5,398 nt of DNA from Euryarchaeota archaeon UBA126 (GTDB taxonomy: Archaea > Thermoplasmatota > Poseidoniia > Poseidoniales > Thalassarchaeaceae), in contig DAMG01000098.1 of assembly GCA_002497025.1 (NCBI GenBank), positions 1-5,398 of the forward strand, read 5' to 3'. The position numbers were made by a program, and so were the translations under genes. The first letter of the stretch is position 1. The number at the start of each line of letters is the position of its first letter. The notes beneath the pieces were generated by a model. It did not search any database, was not told the origin of the DNA, and worked only from the letters and a program-made list of their open reading frames with translations. Positions 1-5,398 of the stretch are shown piece after piece.

Positions 1-3000
1 GAGGGGCTCAACAATATCGATAGTCAGAGGCCATTCGGTGCTAATTCGCACATGCCTGAGATTCTCACCGATTCTTTTGACAACGTGCATATTGCATGGC
101 TCGACAATAGCAACGAGACTCAGGGCGAGACAATCATGTACACACGTCTAAACCATACCAACGATGCTCACCCGAATGGCTTCCCACTAAATTCGTTGGC
201 TTCGGGAATAATCGAGGAATGGGAACTTCATGAAATCTCAACTTGGGATTCTGATAAGTTAGGCCCTAACTCACCTTATGCGCCAGATCTAGGTCAGCCG
301 CCTGCATTCGCCAACGACCTAGGCAGTGGAGTACATATCGCTTGGGCAGATACCAACCGGTGTAATGAAAATAATAACCAAGGAAAATACACCCTGTGTT
401 ATGTTCACGTTCTAACAGGTCTAGTTGCAGTAGATTTAGCTGAAGATGAGACCTTCTATCACACCATTGAGCCCGGCCAGCAGACAACTTACAACATGAC
501 TATCTCAAACCCAACTCCAGGGCCTGCAGAACTTGTCGCTGACTCATACACAGTAAGTTTGCTAGGCGTTCCAAATAATTGGACTGTGACCTTGTTCTTC
601 TCAACAAACCACACTCCAATTTTCGACTCAACACCTGTATTCCTGCGTGGCGGAGATGTAGTACCGGTATACATGCGCGTGCGCGCACCTACTATCTATC
701 AAGCCAATGCGGACGAACTAGCCGCAATCACTGTAAGCGTCGTATCTCACAAAGATCCAGCGATTAATGATGAGAGACTTACTTTGACTTTGATGGACGT
801 AGTCCATGGAATCAATCTGGATACCAGTCACTATCAGGTAGACGTAGAACAGGGACAATCGGCAATATTCTCAATTACCGTAACGAATACAGGAAATGTC
901 TACGATACATTTGCTTTCTACGATCCAACCACTCATGAAGGCCAAACTGAATGGGGCTTACCTTTCGGTTGGGGAGTTTCTTTCCCAACCTCACTTTCTT
1001 TGGACCCAACCCAATCGGTAACGCGTAACTTGCAAGTCAGCGTTCCAACCTCTCAAGAACCAGGAACATTCGTGATATATCTGAAAGGATGGTCTACTGG
1101 GGAACCTGTATTATCGATCGATAGAGGAACTTTTGATGTACTCGAATTATGGGTCAATGTATCGATAAGAAGCTCTGGTAATATTATTTTCAATCTAGGA
1201 GATACAAACGAGCATGTTCTACCTGGTGAGTGTGCCGAATTCGACATAGAAGTCACCAAGCACTACACACCCGGGTTCCTTGTCTTTACAACCCCGGGCG
1301 GCCCCGATGAAAGACCCCCTGAGATTTCAGAATCGACCTGGCGTTATGATAACTGGGTAGTTGACCTAGATTTCGCCGATGCTCCAGGTGGTAACGGAAT
1401 TGGAGATAATGATCCAAGATATTGGGGTATAATCGAAACACCCTATACTGTTACTGCAATAATGTGCGCTCCATACAATGCCACGGCTGGGCTGGGCGAA
1501 TCAGTCACCGTCAAGGCCAACCTAGAAGGAGCACCTAAAGTTAGAGATTCAGTTGTATTGGTGACAAATGTAATCCAAGTCTACGACTTAGAAGCATCAG
1601 TTCCGCAAACCAACTTGGAATTGCACCCAGGCGAATCCTTCCAACTCGATACGATCATAGAAAACACAGGTAATGGCCCGGACAGATATGATATTGCGGT
1701 TAATTCAATAATCGATTCAAACGGAGCCTCGGCTGTTTGGGATATTGAAATTCCAAGAGTAATTTTCGAAGAACTCCCTCGAGATGAATCTCAAGAAGTA
1801 GCCATCCACATTAATGTCCCAGAGAAGACTTACGCAGGTGAATACACCGTACGCCTAGATGTCTTGAGTGAGGAACCATATGATGGAACCAAGTTGAGAG
1901 ATACAATTGTTCTGAATGTTGAAATCGTAGAATTCCACGACATGCGAATAGAACTAGATCCAGCTATCGAATCACGAATCAAAACCACCGCACCCGGTAG
2001 AACCGTGCGCTTCACAATGAATGTCAGTAACTTTGGAAACGTCGATGATCACCCGTCGATACATAATCACACTCAGAATACCGCTGGCTGGGACCCTATT
2101 CCAGGTATGAACACCCTGAGTGGTTGGACTGTCAATTATGCTCTGATTGAAGGATTCGATACCGAATTCCCAATCGAACGCCCATGTGTTCAATTGACTG
2201 TTGGGCAGGACCCTCCAGAAAATGACTGCTACACGACAGCAGTTGGGACATCGGCAGGGACGGTAATGCTCCCCGTTATGCCTGCGTATACTACGTTACA
2301 ACTTGTTGCGATAATTGACATAGATTCAGGTGCCACATTACAAGACCGTGAGATAGGAATCAAGGTCCAATCCGCCTTCGGCTCATCCGAAATAGACGGA
2401 GACCATGATGAGACACCAATTTGGGAGGATTCCTGTACCATCGACCAAAACGAAGATGGCTTACCAGACCTTGTTCACCCATTCTGTGATACAAATGAAC
2501 AAATCCTCGAGCTCCGATTGAGAGCGCCAGATTTGGAAATTATGAGTGTCGAGGTTGATTCTACTAAAGCCAAGGTTGGAGAGATGCTTCCAGTAACTGT
2601 AGAAATCCAAAATATTGGAAATATACACGCGACCGATGTTAATATCATTCTCTGTGTTGATCAATCAAAGAGGTCGATTGAGAAGAATGGCTGTCTAGAG
2701 GAAAATGTCGCCTACAGGCAACTAATTGAGGCAGTCATGCCGGTTGGGACGAATGGGGACGATTCCCCACCAAAGATTACCCTTCTGTACCTAGTAAAGG
2801 CCGGAACTCACGACGTGATTGTAGTAGTTGACCCAGACAATAATATCGTTGAATCCGACGAAGACAACAACATAATGGCAGTTCCTGGTGGAGAAATGGG
2901 GTCAAATTGGGGAGTACTCGATACTGGTGTAGAGATTGTGGCCATATATTCGGTTCCTGCAATAATTCTAGGCGCAACGATAGCTCTGATGTGGGTTGCA

Positions 3001-3099
3001 GGAGTAGTCATGTACGGACGCAGAATGGAAGCCCTAGCACGCTTCGCAGAAAAGAGCAGCCTAATGGCTAATCTAAGCGATGACGACCAAGTCTTCTGA
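1..3099 (+). CDS. Giant secreted, membrane-anchored surface protein with CARDB/NEW3-like domains (3' part, start missing)
   Basis: The reading frame is open from base 1, so the ATG at 52 is internal and the true start lies left of the window; 1032 codons are visible. Order by nucleotide: two propeller-like repeats with an HIAW motif (55-111 and 301-357); a beta-sandwich region (about 421-801); a NEW3/CARDB-like domain with TNTGNV (802-1164); a divergent domain (1165-1581); one with ENTGNG (1582-1935); one with SNFGNV and a long insertion (1936-2529); a typical CARDB domain with QNIGNI, ending in a VDPDNNIVESDEDNN stretch (2530-2883); a transmembrane helix (2935-3018); and a 26-residue cytoplasmic tail starting RRMEALARF. 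Positive residues after the helix fit an outside-N, inside-C topology. About nine N-X-S/T sequons and ten cysteines in five pairs lie outside the membrane. Such proteins are generally cell-surface adhesion or scaffold proteins; no catalytic motif is visible, so ligand and function are unknown. It stops 6 bp before the convergent regulator gene. Confidence 0.88.
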   Translation, partial: EGLNNIDSQRPFGANSHMPEILTDSFDNVHIAWLDNSNETQGETIMYTRLNHTNDAHPNGFPLNSLASGIIEEWELHEISTWDSDKLGPNSPYAPDLGQPPAFANDLGSGVHIAWADTNRCNENNNQGKYTLCYVHVLTGLVAVDLAEDETFYHTIEPGQQTTYNMTISNPTPGPAELVADSYTVSLLGVPNNWTVTLFFSTNHTPIFDSTPVFLRGGDVVPVYMRVRAPTIYQANADELAAITVSVVSHKDPAINDERLTLTLMDVVHGINLDTSHYQVDVEQGQSAIFSITVTNTGNVYDTFAFYDPTTHEGQTEWGLPFGWGVSFPTSLSLDPTQSVTRNLQVSVPTSQEPGTFVIYLKGWSTGEPVLSIDRGTFDVLELWVNVSIRSSGNIIFNLGDTNEHVLPGECAEFDIEVTKHYTPGFLVFTTPGGPDERPPEISESTWRYDNWVVDLDFADAPGGNGIGDNDPRYWGIIETPYTVTAIMCAPYNATAGLGESVTVKANLEGAPKVRDSVVLVTNVIQVYDLEASVPQTNLELHPGESFQLDTIIENTGNGPDRYDIAVNSIIDSNGASAVWDIEIPRVIFEELPRDESQEVAIHINVPEKTYAGEYTVRLDVLSEEPYDGTKLRDTIVLNVEIVEFHDMRIELDPAIESRIKTTAPGRTVRFTMNVSNFGNVDDHPSIHNHTQNTAGWDPIPGMNTLSGWTVNYALIEGFDTEFPIERPCVQLTVGQDPPENDCYTTAVGTSAGTVMLPVMPAYTTLQLVAIIDIDSGATLQDREIGIKVQSAFGSSEIDGDHDETPIWEDSCTIDQNEDGLPDLVHPFCDTNEQILELRLRAPDLEIMSVEVDSTKAKVGEMLPVTVEIQNIGNIHATDVNIILCVDQSKRSIEKNGCLEENVAYRQLIEAVMPVGTNGDDSPPKITLLYLVKAGTHDVIVVVDPDNNIVESDEDNNIMAVPGGEMGSNWGVLDTGVEIVAIYSVPAIILGATIALMWVAGVVMYGRRMEALARFAEKSSLMANLSDDDQVF
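55..357 (+). repeat. Two copies of a propeller-like protein repeat (VHIAWxD), period 246 bp
   Basis: Residues encoded at 55-111 and 301-357 align without gaps: both start with Pro, have Asp at repeat position 6, and share V-H-I-A-W-x-D. The copies are 246 bp (82 codons) apart. The pattern P...D..g.vHIAW.D resembles BNR/sialidase-like or related beta-propeller blades often found at the N-terminal side of archaeal and bacterial surface proteins. More copies may lie left of the window. The nucleotide sequences differ, so this is a protein-level repeat and not a recent DNA duplication. Confidence 0.7.
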
Positions 3100-3105
3100 T
3101 TGGAA

Positions 3106-3843
3106 TTAGCGGGCCAGCCACCATGGAAGTGGCGTCCCCTCACGAGCAGCCACTAGGCTGCCTGTGTTGGAGGCGAAGTCACGTAGCAATCTTTCACGAA
3201 GACCCTCCATCATAACTTCTGCATCCATTGATTGGATACGTAATCCTTGGGAAAATAAGTCCAGATCCAAAGGCCTTCTTGGATGGTTCAGCATAGCATG
3301 GGCAAGCTGCCTTTCTTCGTAGGTTTCAGAGGATTCGTCGATAGTTGGGGCAACTTTCTGCATTACCTGCTGGTGTAGGGCGATTATCGCATCTCTCTGC
3401 TCATCAATTCTCTCAAGTGCCTTATCCATATCGGAAAGCATCGACATGGCCTCAACTAATGGCAGCCGCCTTCGAGTACCAATATTGTCAACTACAGAAT
3501 CCAAATCTCCCGGAAGATTGGACGACAAACGGATAGGGCCACCTTTGGGCATAGTTCTGTGTTCAGCACGGAACAGGTTAGGTCCTAAATCGAGCCTTAG
3601 CGAAAATGATTGATTGACAGTGTACATCTTCTTAGGAGGGCCTCCTTTGACGGAAGGCACTTTTTCAGATTCAACGAATCCAGCTTCTTCTAGAACCCTC
3701 AGATGCTTTACCACGGCCTGTTGACTAATTTCAAGTAATTCGGACAACTGCAAAGGGTAGTGTGGCTCCTTAGCTAAACGCTTCAAAATTGCTCGACGTG
3801 CCTTGTTTTCAAGGATGTTGAGAGCCTCATCAAAGTCCACCAC
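3106..3843 (-). CDS. ArsR-like winged-helix transcriptional regulator with long C-terminal extension
   Basis: A 245-aa protein whose N-terminal ~75 residues form an archaeal ArsR-type winged helix. Helix 1 lies near residues 5-24 (ALNILENKARRAILKRL), the helix-turn-helix near 31-54 with recognition helix SQQAVVKHLRVLEEAGFV, and the beta wing near 57-76 with the basic KGGPPKK turn. The K-A-R-R-A-I-L and Q-Q-A-V-x-K-H-L patterns are typical of the family. Residues 130-165 look helical and may form a dimerising coiled coil; 170-245 are unassigned. Typical ArsR proteins have about 100 residues, so more than half is extra. There is no cysteine at all, so classical thiolate metal sensing is unlikely; the ligand and target genes are unknown. 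Start: GTG at 3843, fixed by an in-frame TAA two codons upstream; a second GTG at 3840 is the only close alternative. It is the last gene of the minus-strand block and converges on the surface protein gene. Confidence 0.85.
   Translation of the reverse strand: MVDFDEALNILENKARRAILKRLAKEPHYPLQLSELLEISQQAVVKHLRVLEEAGFVESEKVPSVKGGPPKKMYTVNQSFSLRLDLGPNLFRAEHRTMPKGGPIRLSSNLPGDLDSVVDNIGTRRRLPLVEAMSMLSDMDKALERIDEQRDAIIALHQQVMQKVAPTIDESSETYEERQLAHAMLNHPRRPLDLDLFSQGLRIQSMDAEVMMEGLRERLLRDFASNTGSLVAAREGTPLPWWLAR
3117..3161 (+). terminator. Two adjacent hairpins just past the surface protein gene (possible 3'-end structure)
   Basis: Downstream of the + strand stop lie two perfect inverted repeats: GCCAC (3117-3121) with GTGGC (3129-3133), 7-nt loop; and GCAGCC (3146-3151) with GGCTGC (3156-3161), 4-nt loop ACTA. 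Both lie inside the 3' end of the convergent regulator gene, the only place a terminator for the + transcript could be, since the gap is 6 bp. No T-run follows, whereas archaeal intrinsic termination relies mainly on U-tracts, so termination is a weak inference; RNA stabilisation or chance is also possible. Confidence 0.25.
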
Positions 3844-3918
3844 GACTTACCAACTCAAGGTTGTGTAGTGGAAGGGGGAATAAAAACCCAAGCGTGCAAT
3901 GAAAATACCTAATTTCAC
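3844..3918 (-). promoter_or_regulatory. 75-bp spacer with likely TATA element for the ArsR-like gene, or T-tract terminator of the upstream gene
   Basis: On the minus strand the spacer reads AT-rich near the upstream stop, then has TTTTTATT (complement of 3879-3886), then a C-rich run and the GTG start at 3843. The centre of this element is about 40 bp from the start, which would place transcription about 26 bp downstream and leave a leader of roughly a dozen bases. The same T-run could act as the U-tract terminator of the membrane protein gene; both roles can coexist. No clear Shine-Dalgarno motif precedes the GTG. A weak dyad CAAC-5-GTTG (3851-3863) lies in the presumed leader and could be a regulator half-site, but it is too short to trust. 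Confidence 0.4.
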
Positions 3919-4698
3919 TCAACCTTCGTCCCAGCCCTTCCAAGCATCCTCGCCTTCTTCTTCTCCAATTTGCAAATCATTTTCATCAGATATTGCCTCG
4001 ATGGCTTGAGTATTAGTCGAACTCCTAACGAATGGGTCTGGCACATCTGATACCTCCTTATTCTGTTCCTGATGTGCACGATAGAGTTCATCGGTGGTCA
4101 TTACTCGCCCATCGATAATCAACCCACTAACTTGTTTCCCATCTTGGTTTGATTTATTTTGGAACATCAATATTGCAAAAATCAATGCAATAATTCCACT
4201 CATCACTCCTAAGCAACATGTAGCAAAGGTCGCTAATACCAATGGCTCCGTAAAAAACTCAAAGTCAGATGCGGAATCATCCACCAACCATAGTACTGAA
4301 TCCCCCTCATTATGTAGGGTGTATGTGCCACTATCACACCCATTTGGAAAGCAAAAGACCCTTACTGGGGCATATGAAGTTCCGTTCACAAATCTTTCAA
4401 CATGTAATCTGGTGGGGCTATCTCCAGAGAATTCCTGATTCTCTTCATCAAACAAACGCAATTCCGCAACGGGGTCATTCCCATCTTCACTCACCCTTAG
4501 TGCAACGTAGACATGCCCGCCGACAAAATCTACTGAGGCACTTTCTCCTGCTTCAAGCCGCGCCACATTTTGTTGTTCTGGATCCAGCATTGGTTCCATT
4601 TTCTCATAAGTACCGGGTAGGACCGCCATGAATGTGATTAGCAACAGCACAGAGATTGCAGAAGACCACTTCGCAACCCGTCGGAAGTTCACAGCCAC
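3919..4698 (-). CDS. Uncharacterised membrane protein with two transmembrane segments, an extracellular beta-rich domain and an acidic tail
   Basis: A 259-aa protein of no family I recognise. A basic N-terminus (RRVAK) precedes a transmembrane segment at about residues 12-30. Residues 31-150 form a probable extracellular beta-rich domain with one sequon (NGT, 105-107) and a close cysteine pair, C116 and C121 (CFPNGC), followed by GTYTLHNEGDSVLWLVD; this loosely recalls PPC- or GOLD-type beta sandwiches, but the match is weak. A second transmembrane segment spans about 153-179 with a CC pair at 161-162. The cytoplasmic part (180-259) is polar, contains IIDGRVMTTDELYRAH, and ends in an acidic run followed by DAWKGWDEG. 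The start is GTG: an in-frame TAA lies two codons before GTG 4698, and GTG 4692 (residue 3) is an alternative better placed for a ribosome binding site. It lies 40 bp after top6A, so co-transcription is likely. Role unknown. Confidence 0.8.
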   Translation of the reverse strand: MAVNFRRVAKWSSAISVLLLITFMAVLPGTYEKMEPMLDPEQQNVARLEAGESASVDFVGGHVYVALRVSEDGNDPVAELRLFDEENQEFSGDSPTRLHVERFVNGTSYAPVRVFCFPNGCDSGTYTLHNEGDSVLWLVDDSASDFEFFTEPLVLATFATCCLGVMSGIIALIFAILMFQNKSNQDGKQVSGLIIDGRVMTTDELYRAHQEQNKEVSDVPDPFVRSSTNTQAIEAISDENDLQIGEEEGEDAWKGWDEG

Positions 4699-4702
4699 AC
4701 CT
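4698..4702 (-). promoter_or_regulatory. AGGTG Shine-Dalgarno-like site that favours the second GTG start
   Basis: On the minus strand AGGTG overlaps the first possible start (GTG 4698) but lies 5 nt before GTG 4692. It matches part of the archaeal anti-Shine-Dalgarno complement GGAGGTGATC. If used, translation starts at residue 3 and the protein has 257 residues. If the mRNA is not read this way, GTG 4698 remains possible. Confidence 0.4.
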
Positions 4703-4708
4703 TACTCA

Positions 4709-4720
4709 GTGAGCGCTCAC
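4709..4720. promoter_or_regulatory. 12-bp perfect palindrome GTGAGCGCTCAC in the spacer before the membrane protein gene
   Basis: The sequence equals its own reverse complement and lies 10 bp before the GTG start at 4698, inside the 40-bp spacer after top6A. It could be a dimeric protein binding site or a small RNA hairpin controlling translation. A perfect 12-mer palindrome is expected about once by chance in a window this size, so only its location makes it notable. No T-run follows on the minus strand, so a terminator is not supported. Confidence 0.3.
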
Positions 4721-4738
4721 ATTTGATGCTTGGTCTCA

Positions 4739-5398
4739 TTATCGCCCTAGGATTTCCGCAAGCTTTTCTGGAAGATAGGTATCAGTTACGAAATCCAAAC
4801 CATACTTCGCGAGTGACTGCTGCTCAGCTTTCTTTCCTAATTCAAGCATCAGTTTGATTTCCTCTTGCCATTCAGCATCAGCAAATCGCGGGTCACTTAA
4901 TTCTGCATTCAGTGCTTGAATATCCTTACTCGACAAGTCATCAGCAGGCAAGTCATACGACTCAATATCTCCTGCCCGAATCCCAAGATAAACAGCGCTT
5001 GGTGTTGCAAGATATTCTGAAATATGCGCGGTTTTGATAGCACCATAAGCGATCGACGCATAGATTCTGTAAGACCAAGGGTCGCCGTCGAGGAAGACTA
5101 GAACAGGCAAATTCCATTCTTCATTCATTCTCTTAATGATTCTACGAGTGGAACGAGCCGGCTGGCCCTTGAGGTGAACTAGAGCACATCGAGACGATTC
5201 ATCAAATCCATTTTCGACCAGCCTGTCAAACATTCCACCAGTCTCTATAGCCATTACAAAATCGACATCATGGTCGACTAAGCGTAATTTCTCAAGCTCG
5301 ACATTGTAAGGGACGCCGTAACCCGAATCCCCAACGTCGTCACGACAATTTATCCGCATCCATTCGCCTCGTCGATTTCTTTCTTCGAAGGTAATGTT
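4739..5398 (-). CDS. top6A: DNA topoisomerase VI subunit A (Spo11-like), C-terminal part; 5' end beyond the window
   Basis: Subunit A of the type IIB topoisomerase, the subunit that cuts both DNA strands and works with the ATPase subunit B to relax and decatenate DNA. The frame stays open to base 5398, so the ATG at 5357-5359 is internal; about 219 codons are visible of a family usually near 360-370. The visible part is the Toprim domain and C-terminal region: the catalytic glutamate in AIETGG (codon 5243-5245), then LKGQPARSTRRIIKRM, the metal-binding D-x-D of FLDGDPWSYRIYAS (codons 5087-5089 and 5081-5083), the conserved SEYLATPSAVYLGI segment, and the C-terminal EWQ...EQQSLAKYGLDFV...YLPEKL block. 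The N-terminal winged helix with the catalytic tyrosine lies outside. All visible key residues are present, so the enzyme looks intact. Subunit B is often next to A in archaea and may lie just right of the window. The gene ends 40 bp before the membrane protein gene. Confidence 0.95.
   Translation of the reverse strand, partial: NITFEERNRRGEWMRINCRDDVGDSGYGVPYNVELEKLRLVDHDVDFVMAIETGGMFDRLVENGFDESSRCALVHLKGQPARSTRRIIKRMNEEWNLPVLVFLDGDPWSYRIYASIAYGAIKTAHISEYLATPSAVYLGIRAGDIESYDLPADDLSSKDIQALNAELSDPRFADAEWQEEIKLMLELGKKAEQQSLAKYGLDFVTDTYLPEKLAEILGR

Noticed and set aside
52..54. ATG at 52 as the start of the surface protein
   Set aside because: The frame is open back to base 1 and the ATG falls inside a repeat-like region; the gene begins outside the window.
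2808..3143. A 111-codon minus-strand open frame across the convergent junction
   Set aside because: It overlaps the CARDB/transmembrane coding region and the regulator 3' end, has a composition typical of a shadow frame and shows no recognisable domain.
3851..3863. CAAC-TCAAG-GTTG dyad as an operator of the ArsR-like gene
   Set aside because: Four-base arms are too short to separate from chance, although the position in the presumed leader is suggestive.
4094..4631. Two plus-strand open frames (4094-4438 and 4269-4631) opposite the membrane protein gene
   Set aside because: They overlap each other and a well-supported gene with membrane segments, and look like antisense shadows rich in His, Pro and Leu.
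5357..5359. ATG at 5357-5359 as the start of top6A
   Set aside because: The frame continues upstream to base 5398, and starting here would remove the N-terminal winged-helix domain with the catalytic tyrosine.
1..5398. Defence system, mobile element, CRISPR array or RNA gene
   Set aside because: No transposase, nuclease, toxin, integrase, regularly spaced direct DNA repeats or tRNA/rRNA-like structures were seen; all long stretches are explained by four genes.

Overview
The window most likely comes from a marine planktonic euryarchaeon of the Poseidoniia (Marine Group II) type or a close relative. The evidence is a DNA topoisomerase VI A subunit (an archaeal-type enzyme), a very large secreted and membrane-anchored protein made of CARDB/NEW3-like beta-sandwich domains, an ArsR-like winged-helix regulator without cysteines, and an acidic Trp-containing C-terminus on a small membrane protein. 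Base composition is moderate (roughly mid-40s % GC by eye). The lineage is inferred from protein character, not from a marker search.

Layout. Positions 1-3099 (+) hold the 3' part of a giant surface protein whose start lies left of the window. Two propeller-like repeats come first, then about five beta-sandwich domains carrying NTGN-type motifs, a CARDB domain next to the membrane, one transmembrane helix and a short cytoplasmic tail. After a 6-bp gap comes a convergent minus-strand block. Read in its own direction, from right to left, it holds: topoisomerase VI subunit A (4739 to beyond 5398, 5' end cut off by the right edge), a 40-bp spacer with a 12-bp perfect palindrome, a 259-aa membrane protein with two transmembrane segments (3919-4698), a 75-bp spacer with a T-rich element, and the ArsR-like regulator (3106-3843).

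How the genes relate. Topoisomerase VI is a housekeeping type II topoisomerase; its B subunit is often adjacent to A in archaea and may lie just right of the window. The membrane protein is close enough to share a transcript with top6A. The regulator is probably transcribed at least partly from its own promoter in the 75-bp spacer. No functional link between the giant surface protein and the minus-strand block is visible, other than tail-to-tail packing.

I see no defence system, mobile element, CRISPR array, tRNA or rRNA. The unusual points are the five local cysteine pairs (one enclosing an EF-hand-like Asp loop) in the surface protein, the long unassigned C-terminal half of the regulator, the uncharacterised membrane protein, and hairpins at the convergent junction. 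There is no gene-free stretch longer than 75 bp.
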